DNA of 64,000 nt from Streptomyces sp. NBS 14/10. GTDB lineage: Bacteria > Actinomycetota > Actinomycetes > Streptomycetales > Streptomycetaceae. The notes beneath the pieces are model-generated. The model made no database searches, was not told the origin of the DNA, and was given only the letters and a program-made list of their open reading frames with translations. Positions 1 through 8,074 of this stretch are shown piece by piece (position 1 is the stretch's first letter; each line of letters begins with the position of its first letter). The DNA is taken from positions 576,885-640,884 of the forward strand of contig NZ_NCSM01000022.1 of the NCBI RefSeq assembly GCF_002224125.1, given 5' to 3'. The position numbers were made by a program, and so were the translations under genes.

Positions 1-534
1 CAGCCCGGCCCGGGTGGTGGCGCCGACCAGGGTGAACGGCGGCAGCTCCAGGGGGATGGCGGTGGCGCCGGGGCCCTTGCCGACGATCACATCGACGCGG
101 AAGTCCTCCATCGCCATGTACAGCATCTCCTCGGCGGGCCGGGACATGCGGTGGATCTCGTCGAGGAACAGCACCTCGCCCTCGGTGAGCGAGGACAGGA
201 TCGCGGCGAGGTCGCCGGCGTGCTGGATGGCGGGGCCCGAGGTGATCCGGATGGGGGCGCCCATCTCGGCGGCGATGATCATCGACAGAGTGGTCTTGCC
301 GAGGCCGGGCGCGCCGGACAGCAGCACATGGTCGGCCGTCCCGCCGCGCTGCCGGGCCGCCTTCAGGACCAGGTCAAGCTGCTCGCGAACCCGCTCCTGG
401 CCGACGAACTCGCCCAGGTCCTTGGGGCGCAGCGCGGCCTCGACCGCCTGGTCCTCGCCGTCGGCGTCGGCGCCCACCAGCCGGCCGGTGCCGGCGTCGT
501 CGGCGGTGGCCGGTGCGGTCTCGTCCCAGTTCAC
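1..534 (-). CDS. ruvB: Holliday junction branch migration ATPase RuvB (partial, 3' end outside window)
   Basis: RuvB is the hexameric AAA+ motor that drives branch migration on Holliday junctions with RuvA. The visible N-terminal 178 codons begin at a GTG (MNWDET). They contain the Walker A motif GAPGLGKTT, the Walker B box LFLDEIHR, and the conserved DLGEFVGQ and [11 protein letters not shown] segments. No stop occurs before base 1, so the C-terminus is off the window. It is the last gene of a ruvC-ruvA-ruvB series read leftwards, 106 bases after ruvA. Identity is certain from the motifs and order. Confidence 0.95.
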   Translation of the reverse strand, partial: MNWDETAPATADDAGTGRLVGADADGEDQAVEAALRPKDLGEFVGQERVREQLDLVLKAARQRGGTADHVLLSGAPGLGKTTLSMIIAAEMGAPIRITSGPAIQHAGDLAAILSSLTEGEVLFLDEIHRMSRPAEEMLYMAMEDFRVDVIVGKGPGATAIPLELPPFTLVGATTRAGL

Positions 535-640
535 GAAAGTCTCGCCTCGCGATGTCGTATCGGGATGTCGTATTGGGCAGTGCGGCCTGGTGCACGGGGC
601 GGTCGCCGGGCCGGGTCAGGGTCTGCGGGGCGGCCCGCGG

Positions 641-1255
641 TCAGCGGGCCCGGTTCAGGGTCTGCAGGGCGGCCCGCAGCAGCTGCGCCACCTGCGGGCT
701 GCCGCCCGCGGCCACGGCGGCCTCGGCCTGCGGGGCGACGGCCGCGACCGCGTCCTCGGCCTCCCTCGGCGCGTATCCGAGGCCGACGAGGGCGGTGTGC
801 AGCTGATCGCTCCAGCCCGACACGGGGGCGGCCGGCCCGCCGGGGCGGCCCACCGGCTCGCCGAGCCGGTCCTTCAGCTCGAGCAGCAGCCGCTGCGCGC
901 CCTTCTTGCCGATGCCGGGGACGGCGGTCAGCGATTTCTCGTCGCCGGTGGCGACGGCGAGCCGCAGCGCGTCGGGCGAGTGGACGGCCAGCATGGCCTG
1001 GGCGAGCCTGGGGCCGACCCCGCTGGCGGTCTGCAGCAGCTCGAAGACCTGGCGCTCGTCGTCGTCCGCGAAGCCGTAGAGGGTGAGCGAGTCCTCGCGG
1101 ACCACGAGGGAGGTGGCCAGCCGGGTGGGCTGGCCGACGCGCAGCCCGGCCAGCGTGTTCGGAGCGCACTGGACGGCCATGCCGATCCCGCCGACCTCGA
1201 CGACGGCGGTGTCCGGGCCGACGGCCGCGACCGGGCCGGAAACGAACGCGATCAT
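641..1255 (-). CDS. ruvA: Holliday junction branch migration protein RuvA
   Basis: RuvA (204 aa) binds the four-way junction and loads RuvB. The protein starts [15 protein letters not shown] with an N-terminal OB-fold. It has two helix-hairpin-helix motifs ([11 protein letters not shown] and [16 protein letters not shown]) in the middle and a C-terminal RuvB-contact domain ([13 protein letters not shown]). The ATG start overlaps the ruvC stop by four bases (ATGA), so the two genes are translationally coupled. Length is normal for the family. Confidence 0.96.
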   Translation of the reverse strand: MIAFVSGPVAAVGPDTAVVEVGGIGMAVQCAPNTLAGLRVGQPTRLATSLVVREDSLTLYGFADDDERQVFELLQTASGVGPRLAQAMLAVHSPDALRLAVATGDEKSLTAVPGIGKKGAQRLLLELKDRLGEPVGRPGGPAAPVSGWSDQLHTALVGLGYAPREAEDAVAAVAPQAEAAVAAGGSPQVAQLLRAALQTLNRAR

Positions 1256-1785
1256 GAAATACGGCCTTTCGTGGTGCGGTGGGCGGCGACGGCCCGCTGG
1301 AGCCGGTTCATCGCGGGCGCCCGCCAGATGTGGCAGATGGCGAGGGCCAGCGCGTCGGCGGCGTCGGCGGGTTTCGGTGGTGCGTCGAGCCGCAGCAGCC
1401 GGGTGACCATCGAGCCGACCTGCGCCTTGTCGGCGCGCCCCGACCCGGTCACGGCCGCCTTGACCTCGCTGGGCGTGTGCAGCGCGACCGGCAGCCCACG
1501 GCGGGCGGCGCAGAGCATCGCGACCGCGCTCGCCTGGGCGGTGCCCATGACGGTCTGCACATTGTGCTGGCTGAACACCCGCTCCACCGCCACGACTTCG
1601 GGCCGGTGGGCCTCCAGCCACTCCTCCAGGCCGCGCTCGATCTCGACGAGGCGATCGCCGATCGGGGCGTCCGCCGGAGTCCGTATGACGCCGACCCCGA
1701 TCATCCGCAGCGGTCGGCCCGCGACCCCGTCGACCACGCCGACACCGCACCGGGTCAGCCCCGGGTCCACGCCCAGCACCCGCAC
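1252..1785 (-). CDS. ruvC: Crossover junction endodeoxyribonuclease RuvC
   Basis: RuvC is the dimeric RNase H-fold nuclease that cuts Holliday junctions. Visible are [12 protein letters not shown] with the first catalytic Asp, [14 protein letters not shown] with the catalytic Glu, and the C-terminal acidic [12 protein letters not shown] motif. Start choice: an ATG at 1800 would add five residues, but the GGGGAGG ribosome site lies inside those extra codons, six bases before a GTG at 1785. The GTG start (177 aa, first residues MRVLGVDPG) is therefore preferred. It overlaps ruvA by four bases. Confidence 0.93.
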   Translation of the reverse strand: MRVLGVDPGLTRCGVGVVDGVAGRPLRMIGVGVIRTPADAPIGDRLVEIERGLEEWLEAHRPEVVAVERVFSQHNVQTVMGTAQASAVAMLCAARRGLPVALHTPSEVKAAVTGSGRADKAQVGSMVTRLLRLDAPPKPADAADALALAICHIWRAPAMNRLQRAVAAHRTTKGRIS

Positions 1786-1924
1786 CGCGCCCCTCCCCAT
1801 CGCCGCTGTCTCGGCTGTCGATTTCAGCCGTCGATCACCTGCTCGGCAGCGTATCCGGCGCCACTGACAACGACGGGCCGGTGGGGTGTGTGTCCCCGCC
1901 GACCCGTGTGCCGCTGGTGTCGCC

Positions 1925-2677
1925 TCAGGCGTCCACCTTGGCCATGACCTCGTCGGTGACGTCGAAGTTGGCGAAGACGTTCTGCACGTCGTCGCTGTCC
2001 TCCAGCGCGTCGATCAGCTTGAAGATCTTCCGCGCCCCGTCCTCCTCCAGCTGGACCTGCATGGTGGGCACGAAGTTCGCCTCGGCCGAGTCGTAGTCGA
2101 TGCCCTCCTTCTGGAGCGCGGTACGGACTCCGACCAGGTCGGTGGCCTCGCTGATCACCTCGAAGGACTCGCCGAGGTCGTTGACCTCCTCGGCGCCCGC
2201 GTCCAGCACCGCGCCCAGCACGTCGTCCTCGCTCAGCTCACCCTTGGGGACGATCACCACGCCCTTGCGGTTGAACAGGTACGAAACCGAACCCGGGTCC
2301 GCCATGGACCCGCCGTTGCGCGTCATGGCGACGCGCACATCGGAGGCGGCGCGGTTGCGGTTGTCGGTCAGGCACTCGATGAGCACCGCGACACCGTTCG
2401 GCCCGTAGCCCTCGTACATGATCGTCTCGTACTCGGCGCCGCCCGCCTCGAGCCCCGCGCCGCGCTTGACCGCGCTGTCGATGTTCTTGTTCGGCACGGA
2501 CTGCTTCTTCGCCTTCTGGATGGCGTCGAAGAGGGTGGGGTTGCCGTCGGGGTCGGCGCCGCCGGTGCGGGCCGCGACCTCGATGTTCTTGATGAGCTTG
2601 GCGAAGAGCTTGCCGCGCTTGGCGTCGATCACGGCCTTCTTGTGCTTCGTCGTAGCCCATTTAGAGTGGCCGGACAT
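1925..2677 (-). CDS. YebC/PmpR-family DNA-binding transcriptional regulator
   Basis: This 250-aa protein of the YebC/PmpR family carries the family signature [16 protein letters not shown] at its N-terminus and the acidic C-terminal domains. Family members are DNA-binding regulators, and some have been tied to translation of proline stretches. The ATG at 2677 is chosen because AAGGAGACAGGCGG precedes it; an in-frame upstream codon at 2698 is not supported. Position between pdxT and ruvC is the common actinobacterial order. Confidence 0.93.
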   Translation of the reverse strand: MSGHSKWATTKHKKAVIDAKRGKLFAKLIKNIEVAARTGGADPDGNPTLFDAIQKAKKQSVPNKNIDSAVKRGAGLEAGGAEYETIMYEGYGPNGVAVLIECLTDNRNRAASDVRVAMTRNGGSMADPGSVSYLFNRKGVVIVPKGELSEDDVLGAVLDAGAEEVNDLGESFEVISEATDLVGVRTALQKEGIDYDSAEANFVPTMQVQLEEDGARKIFKLIDALEDSDDVQNVFANFDVTDEVMAKVDA

Positions 2678-2739
2678 CCGCCTGTCTCCTTCGCTCAACC
2701 CATTGCTGTACGAACGCCTGAGATCCTACCGGGACGGCG

Positions 2740-3321
2740 TCATCCCGCCGACCTCACGATGTCCGCGAACAACGCGTGTACCCGGTGATCGCCGGTCAGT
2801 TCGGGGTGGAACGACGTCGCGAGCACATTCCCCTGCCGCACGGCGACGGCGTGGTCCCCGTATGTCGCGAGCACGTCGACCCCCGCGCCCACGGACTCGA
2901 CCCACGGCGCCCGGATGAAGACACCCTCGACCGGGCCGCCCTCGATGCCCTCGACCTCGATCGCGGCCTCGAAGGACTCGTTCTGGCGGCCGAAGGCGTT
3001 GCGGCGGACGGTCATGTCGATGCCGCCGAAGGTCTCCTGGTCGTCCCGGCCGTCGAGGATCTTGTCCGCGACCATGATCATGCCCGCGCAGGTGCCGTAC
3101 ACCGGCATCCCGGCGCGCACCCGCTCCCGGAGCGGCTCCAGCACCCCGAAGATGACGGCGAGCTTGGACATGGTGGTGGACTCCCCGCCGGGGATCACCA
3201 GCCCTTGGACCTCGGCGAGCTCCTCGGCCCGGCGGACCGGCCGGGCCTCGGCGCCGGCCGCGGCGAGCGCGGCGAGGTGTTCGCGGACATCGCCCTGCAG
3301 GGCGAGCACTCCGATGGACAT
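2740..3321 (-). CDS. pdxT: Pyridoxal 5'-phosphate synthase glutaminase subunit PdxT
   Basis: PdxT (193 aa) is the class I-type glutaminase that supplies ammonia to PdxS in the DXP-independent PLP pathway. Seen: [12 protein letters not shown] at the start, [10 protein letters not shown], the nucleophile Cys78 in YGTCAGM, and the His172/Glu174 pair in SFHPEL, completing the catalytic triad. It follows pdxS with a 104-base gap containing a small hairpin. Length and all catalytic residues are normal. Confidence 0.95.
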   Translation of the reverse strand: MSIGVLALQGDVREHLAALAAAGAEARPVRRAEELAEVQGLVIPGGESTTMSKLAVIFGVLEPLRERVRAGMPVYGTCAGMIMVADKILDGRDDQETFGGIDMTVRRNAFGRQNESFEAAIEVEGIEGGPVEGVFIRAPWVESVGAGVDVLATYGDHAVAVRQGNVLATSFHPELTGDHRVHALFADIVRSAG

Positions 3322-3397
3322 AAAACCTCTCGGGACGGAGCGGGGAAGAGGCAGACGGCCCGCGCGGGCCGTCCACCGGCAAGCGGTCGGTTCGATA

Positions 3398-3420
3398 CCG
3401 GCTGGTCCGTTACCAGCCGG
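3398..3420. terminator. Small hairpin between pdxS and pdxT
   Basis: An 8-bp inverted repeat CCGGCTGG / CCAGCCGG with a 7-base loop lies just after the pdxS stop. It could weaken read-through or stabilise the pdxS transcript end. No U-tract follows, so a terminator role is only inferred. Confidence 0.35.
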
Positions 3421-3425
3421 TCCGT

Positions 3426-4340
3426 TTACCAGCCGCGGTTGGCGTAGCGCTCGCCCTCGGGAAGGGTGTCGCAGTTGATGCCGACCATGGCCTCGCCCAG
3501 GTTGCGGGAGACGTCCGCGACGACCTTGGGGTCGTCGTAGAAGGTGGTGGCCTTCACGATCGCGGCGGCGCGCTTGGCCGGGTCGCCGGACTTGAAGATG
3601 CCGGAGCCCACGAAGACGCCCTCGGCGCCGAGCTGGCGCATCAGCGCGGCGTCGGCCGGGGTGGCCACACCACCGGCGGAGAACAGCACGACCGGCAGCT
3701 TGCCGAGCTCGGCGACCTCCGCGACCAGCTCGTACGGGGCGCGGAGCTCCTTGGCCGCGGCGTACAGCTCGTGGTTGTCGAGGCCCTTGAGCCGGGCGAT
3801 CTCGCCCTTGATCTGGCGCAGGTGGCGGACCGCCTCGACGACGTTGCCGGTGCCGGCCTCACCCTTCGAACGGATCATGGCCGCGCCCTCGGCGATACGG
3901 CGCAGCGCCTCGCCCAGGTTGGTGGCGCCACAGACGAACGGCGTGGTGAAGGACCACTTGTCGCTGTGGTTGACCTCGTCGGCGGGGGTCAGGACCTCGG
4001 ACTCGTCGATGTAGTCCACCCCGAGGGCCTGAAGCACCTGCGCCTCGACGAAGTGCCCGATCCGGGACTTGGCCATCACCGGGATGGAGACCGCGTTGAT
4101 GATCCCATCGATCATGTCCGGGTCGGACATACGGGCCACGCCGCCGTCCTTGCGGATATCGGCCGGGACGCGCTCGAGGGCCATGACCGCGACGGCGCCC
4201 GCGTCCTCAGCGATCTTCGCTTCCTCGGGCGTGACGACGTCCATGATCACGCCGCCCTTGAGCTGCTCGGCCATGCCGCGCTTGACGCGCGCGGTGCCGG
4301 TCTCCGGGGTCTGGGGCGTGCTGGCGGGCGTGATGGACAC
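3426..4340 (-). CDS. pdxS: Pyridoxal 5'-phosphate synthase lyase subunit PdxS
   Basis: PdxS (304 aa) is the (beta/alpha)8 synthase that builds PLP from ribose 5-phosphate, glyceraldehyde 3-phosphate and PdxT-derived ammonia. The sequence is canonical: [19 protein letters not shown], the [13 protein letters not shown] segment, [16 protein letters not shown], and the C-terminal [18 protein letters not shown]. The frame is open further upstream, but the GTG at 4340, preceded by GAGTGAGG, gives the usual Streptomyces N-terminus ([14 protein letters not shown]). It ends with a TAA stop. Confidence 0.95.
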   Translation of the reverse strand: MSITPASTPQTPETGTARVKRGMAEQLKGGVIMDVVTPEEAKIAEDAGAVAVMALERVPADIRKDGGVARMSDPDMIDGIINAVSIPVMAKSRIGHFVEAQVLQALGVDYIDESEVLTPADEVNHSDKWSFTTPFVCGATNLGEALRRIAEGAAMIRSKGEAGTGNVVEAVRHLRQIKGEIARLKGLDNHELYAAAKELRAPYELVAEVAELGKLPVVLFSAGGVATPADAALMRQLGAEGVFVGSGIFKSGDPAKRAAAIVKATTFYDDPKVVADVSRNLGEAMVGINCDTLPEGERYANRGW

Positions 4341-4495
4341 GTTTGACCTCACTCGATGATGAATGTGTGATGAGCCCATCGTAGGGCCGTTCGATAGACA
4401 AAAGCCGCCCGGGTGCTCCCCGGACAAGGGCCAATCGCAGGCCGGTGGCCTCAGCTCACCCGGTGTCGGCCCCTGGTATCGGCCCCGGTCTCAGC

Positions 4496-5047
4496 TCACC
4501 CGGCCTCAGCCCACCCAGGCCGCGCGAAGGCCGCCGGAGGCTCGTCGTCCATCTCAAAGGCCATCGGGAACGGCGCATGGCCCGCGAGCCGGAACCAGCG
4601 CACCTTACGGTGCCGGCGCAGCGCCCGCGCCGCGCGCACCGCGTCATTGTGGAACCGCCGGGCCATCGGCACCCGCCGCACGGCCTCCGTCAGCTCGCCC
4701 AGCGCCGCCTCGCCCCCCGGCGCCTCGCGCACCACATCGACCTGCGCATCCTCCGCGAACACCGCGCGCAGCGCCTGGCTCAGCTCGCTCTCGGCGACCT
4801 CGCGCTGCTCCTCCTCCGCCTGCCGCGCCGCATGCGCGGCCTGGTACAGCACGATCGAGGACGCCGGATCGAGCACCCCGGCGGTGGCCAGCTCCTGCGC
4901 GACCGAGGCCCGGCGCAGCAGCTGCGCGTCGAGCGCCGCCCGCGCCGCGTCCAGCCGGCTGTGCAGCCGGTCAAGACGCCCGGCGGTCCAGCTCAGATAG
5001 ACGGCGACGAGGACCAATACGGACGCGATCCAGATCAAAGTGGTCAC
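4496..5047 (-). CDS. LemA-like membrane-anchored hypothetical protein
   Basis: This is a 183-aa protein of unknown function. Residues 4-20 form one N-terminal membrane segment (IWIASVLVLVAVYLSW), followed by a long helical, coiled-coil-prone region (RLHSRLDAARAALDAQLLRR). That region resembles the LemA helix pattern, in which a membrane anchor precedes an LDxxxxxLDxQLxRR-like heptad stretch. A basic patch (RALRRHRKVRW) lies near the C-terminus. It starts at a GTG 55 bases after pimA and probably belongs to the pgsA-patA-pimA transcript. LemA membership is an inference from pattern only. Confidence 0.72.
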   Translation of the reverse strand: MTTLIWIASVLVLVAVYLSWTAGRLDRLHSRLDAARAALDAQLLRRASVAQELATAGVLDPASSIVLYQAAHAARQAEEEQREVAESELSQALRAVFAEDAQVDVVREAPGGEAALGELTEAVRRVPMARRFHNDAVRAARALRRHRKVRWFRLAGHAPFPMAFEMDDEPPAAFARPGWAEAG

Positions 5048-5102
5048 GCCGCGCCACGCTACCGCCTAGGCCCCAAACCCCCGCCCACCCGGCGCCCAGG
5101 CC

Positions 5103-6266
5103 CTAATCCCTGGCCAGCCGTCCCAGCCGGGCCCGCAGCCCGACGCGCTCATCGGCGGCCACCGATGCCGCCCCGTCCGTCACCGTCTCGTACACCGCCA
5201 GAATGTCCGCCCCGACCGTGTCCCAGTCGAAGCGGCGCACATGCCGGCTCCCCCGCTCCCGCAGCTCCGCGCGCCGCTCCGGGTCGTCCAGCAGCCGGAT
5301 CGCGGCCTGCGCCAGCGCGTCCGCGTCCTCGTTTCCGAACAGTTGCCCCGCCGCTCCCCCGTCCAGCACCTGCGCGAACGCGTCCAGGTCACTGGCCAGT
5401 ACGGGCGCGCCCGCCGACATGGCCTCGACGAGGATGATGCCGAAGCTCTCCCCGCCCGTGTTCGGCGCGACGTACACATCCACGCTGCGCAGCAGCCGCG
5501 CCTTGTCCTCGTCGCTGACCATGCCGAGGAACTCCACCCGGCGGCGCATCCGCTCGGGCAGCGTGGCCACGGCCTCCTTCTCGTCGCCGCGCCCGGCGAC
5601 CAGCAGCCGGGTCCGGGGCCGGGCGGCGAGGATCTTCGGCAGGGCCCGCATCAGGACCGGCAGACCCTTCCGGGGCTCGTCGATACGGCCCATGAACCCG
5701 ATCGTCTCGCCCTGCCACTCGCTCTTGGGCTCGGCGTCGGCGAAGAAGCGCACATCGACGCCGTTGGGGATGACGACCGCATCCCCGCCCAGATGCTCCA
5801 CCAGCGTCCGCCGCGCGTACTCGCTCACCGCGATCCGGGCGCTGATCTTCTCCAGCGCGGGCTGCAGGATCGGATACGCGGCGATCATCGCCCGGGAACG
5901 AGGGTTCGAGGTGTGAAAAGTCGCGACGATCGGGCCCTGGGCCGCCCAGCAGGCGAGCAGGCCGAGCGAGGGCGAGGCGGGCTCATGGATGTGGATCACG
6001 TCGAACGCGCCATCGTGCAGCCAGCGCCGCACCCGTGCCGCCGAGAGGAAGCCGAAGTTGAGCCGCGCGACCGAGCCGTTGTACGGCACCGGCACGGCGC
6101 GCCCGGCGGAGACCACGTACGGCGGCAGCGGTGTGTCGTCGTCCGCAGGGGCCAGCACCGACACCCCGTGCCCGAGCCGGATCAGATGCTCGGCCAGGTC
6201 GCGGATGTGGAACTGCACGCCGCCGGGGACGTCCCACGAGTACGGGCAGACGATCCCGATTCTCAT
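5103..6266 (-). CDS. pimA: Phosphatidyl-myo-inositol alpha-mannosyltransferase PimA
   Basis: This 387-aa GT4-family glycosyltransferase is predicted to add the first mannose from GDP-mannose to phosphatidylinositol on the inner face of the membrane. Seen: CPYSWDVPGGVQFHIRDLAE at the N-terminus (donor/acceptor loop of PimA), HIHEPASPSL, the GRIDEPRKGLPVL hinge, and the GT4 E-x7-E stretch GGESFGIILVEAMSAG. It sits between patA and a LemA-like gene. The 24 bases before the ATG are a tandem duplication of the start region (see findings). Confidence 0.92.
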   Translation of the reverse strand: MRIGIVCPYSWDVPGGVQFHIRDLAEHLIRLGHGVSVLAPADDDTPLPPYVVSAGRAVPVPYNGSVARLNFGFLSAARVRRWLHDGAFDVIHIHEPASPSLGLLACWAAQGPIVATFHTSNPRSRAMIAAYPILQPALEKISARIAVSEYARRTLVEHLGGDAVVIPNGVDVRFFADAEPKSEWQGETIGFMGRIDEPRKGLPVLMRALPKILAARPRTRLLVAGRGDEKEAVATLPERMRRRVEFLGMVSDEDKARLLRSVDVYVAPNTGGESFGIILVEAMSAGAPVLASDLDAFAQVLDGGAAGQLFGNEDADALAQAAIRLLDDPERRAELRERGSRHVRRFDWDTVGADILAVYETVTDGAASVAADERVGLRARLGRLARD

Positions 6267-6296
6267 GTCCCGATCCTCATGTCCCGATCCTCACGG
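6255..6296 (-). repeat. Triplicated 14-bp unit spanning the pimA start
   Basis: Three tandem 14-bp units (plus-strand consensus CCCGATCCTCATGT, the last ending ACGG) cover the patA stop, the whole gap and the pimA start codon. Each of the first two units holds an ATG on the minus strand. The upstream ATG at 6280 opens a five-codon frame (MRIGT) whose TGA overlaps the pimA ATG. Confidence 0.85.
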
Positions 6297-7229
6297 CTTC
6301 TCCGTTCCGGAGCTGTCGTCGGCGTCCGGAGCGCCGGCGGGACGGGGCTCGAGATCCGCCAGCCACAGCCGCTGGAGCATGTGCCAGTCCTGCGGATGTT
6401 CGGCGATCCCGGAGGCGAACACGTCAGCGAGCTCCTGCGTCATGGCCGCGGCCTGCTCCGCGCTGGTGCCCGTCGAGGGGACCTCGATGGGCGGATGCAC
6501 CCGTCCCCGCATGACCGGGGACGCGTCGTACCAGAGGGTGACCGGCAGCAGCAGCGCACCCGTCCTTGCCGCCAGTATGGCGGGCCCGGCGGGCATCTTG
6601 GCCGACTCGCCGAAGAACTTCACCTCAACACCGGATGCCGACAGGTCCCGGTCCGCGACCAGGCACACCAGACCGCCCTCCCGCAGCCGCCGCGCCAGCG
6701 TCCCGAAGGCGCTGCCGCCGGTGTGCGGCAGCACCTCCATGCCCAGGCCCTCGCGGTAGGCCACGAAGCGGTCGTACAGCGACTCGGGCTTGAGCCGTTC
6801 CGCGACCGTGGTGAACGGCACGCCAAGCTCGGTGGTGACCCAGGCCCCGGCCAGGTCCCAGTTGGCCAGGTGCGGCAGCGCCAGCACCACCCCGCGGCCG
6901 CTCGCCAGACCGTCCGTGAGGTTGTGCAGGCCCTCGGGGTCGAAGCCACCGCGGACGCGCTGCTCGCTCCAGGCCGGCAGCCGGAAGGACTCCATCCAGT
7001 AGCGCAGATACGAGCGCATCCCGGCCCGGGACAGCTCGGCCAGGCGCCGCGGGGAGGCGTCGGGGACAACGCGGGCGAGATTGGCCTCCAGGCGCAGCAC
7101 GCCCTTGCCGCGCCGCTTCCACGCCAGATCGGCGATCCGCTGCCCCAGCGCCACAGCGACCGGTTCGGGGAGCTTTTTGACCGTGCTCCAGCCGAGCCCG
7201 TACAGCGCGTCGGTCAGCTTCTCGCTCAC
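6291..7229 (-). CDS. patA: Phosphatidylinositol mannoside acyltransferase (PatA-like)
   Basis: A 312-aa lipid A acyltransferase-family (LpxL/HtrB-like) enzyme, predicted to acylate the mannose of PIM1/PIM2. The catalytic H-x4-D box is visible as LPHLANWDLAGAW at about residues 134-146. GGSAFGTLARRLREGG and LLPVTLWYDASP fit the family core. Its ATG start overlaps the pgsA stop by four bases, and pimA follows after 24 bases, so lipid synthesis, mannosylation and acylation genes are one transcript. The gene symbol rests on context as well as on the family. Confidence 0.88.
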   Translation of the reverse strand: MSEKLTDALYGLGWSTVKKLPEPVAVALGQRIADLAWKRRGKGVLRLEANLARVVPDASPRRLAELSRAGMRSYLRYWMESFRLPAWSEQRVRGGFDPEGLHNLTDGLASGRGVVLALPHLANWDLAGAWVTTELGVPFTTVAERLKPESLYDRFVAYREGLGMEVLPHTGGSAFGTLARRLREGGLVCLVADRDLSASGVEVKFFGESAKMPAGPAILAARTGALLLPVTLWYDASPVMRGRVHPPIEVPSTGTSAEQAAAMTQELADVFASGIAEHPQDWHMLQRLWLADLEPRPAGAPDADDSSGTEKP

Positions 7230-7894
7230 CGCGACTCGCCTCCCTGGACCACCGCCCGGTCCGCCGCGTCCGCCTCGGCGGCCTCACGGCGCACCGTCAC
7301 CACACGCTGGATCAAGGTCACCGCGCTGCCGACGGCCACGATCCACAGCGCGATCGGCAGCAGAATGTCGATACCCGGCACACCGAACTTGTGCAGCCCG
7401 GAGAAGCCGCAGGCCACCAGCGAGATCACCAGCCGCTCGGCGCGCTCCACGAGCCCGTTGACCTTGACCGGCAGCCCGATGCTCTCGCCCCTGGCCTTGG
7501 TGTACGACACCACCTGACCGCTGGCCAGGCAGAAGATCGTCACCGCACACAGCACATTGTCGTCCCCGCTCCCGGCATACCACAGCGCCAGACCGCCGAA
7601 GATCGCGCCGTCGGCGACCCGGTCGAGCGTGGAGTCGAGAAACGCCCCCCAGCGGCTGGAGCGCCCCAGCTGCCGCGCCATATTGCCGTCGACCAGGTCC
7701 GAGAAGACGAAGAGGGTGATGACGACCGTGCCCCAGAAGAACTCACCCCGCGGGTAGAAGACCAGGGCACCCGCGACCACACCACCCGTCCCAGCGAGGG
7801 TCACCGCGTCGGGGCTGACCCCGAGGCGGATGAGCAGGGCGGCGAACGGGGTGAGAACACGCGTGAAGAATGCACGCGCGTACTTGTTCAGCAT
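7226..7894 (-). CDS. pgsA: Phosphatidylinositol phosphate synthase / CDP-alcohol phosphatidyltransferase (PgsA)
   Basis: A 222-aa polytopic enzyme that condenses CDP-diacylglycerol with an inositol phosphate to make the PI precursor of PIMs. The CDP-OH-P signature is complete: DLVDGNMARQLGRSSRWG followed by AFLDSTLDRVADG, with the four aspartates in register. Several hydrophobic helices follow. The start ATG at 7894 gives MLNKYARAFFTRVLTP, the usual N-terminus; longer open frames upstream lack a ribosome site. First gene of the pgsA-patA-pimA operon. Confidence 0.92.
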   Translation of the reverse strand: MLNKYARAFFTRVLTPFAALLIRLGVSPDAVTLAGTGGVVAGALVFYPRGEFFWGTVVITLFVFSDLVDGNMARQLGRSSRWGAFLDSTLDRVADGAIFGGLALWYAGSGDDNVLCAVTIFCLASGQVVSYTKARGESIGLPVKVNGLVERAERLVISLVACGFSGLHKFGVPGIDILLPIALWIVAVGSAVTLIQRVVTVRREAAEADAADRAVVQGGESR

Positions 7895-8074
7895 GGCCTT
7901 CCCGGGGGTCGAAACGGGCCGGGTGGTCAACAGGCCACCGGCTGGCCCATCGTAGTCACGCCCCGAGGGGCCGCCGCGCACGCATCGGGCGACGCCCAGA
8001 TGTGCGACGTATGGACGCACCATGACCTCGGTGGAAAGCTCGAAGTATCGCAGATGTCGACCTGGAGGCGAGAC

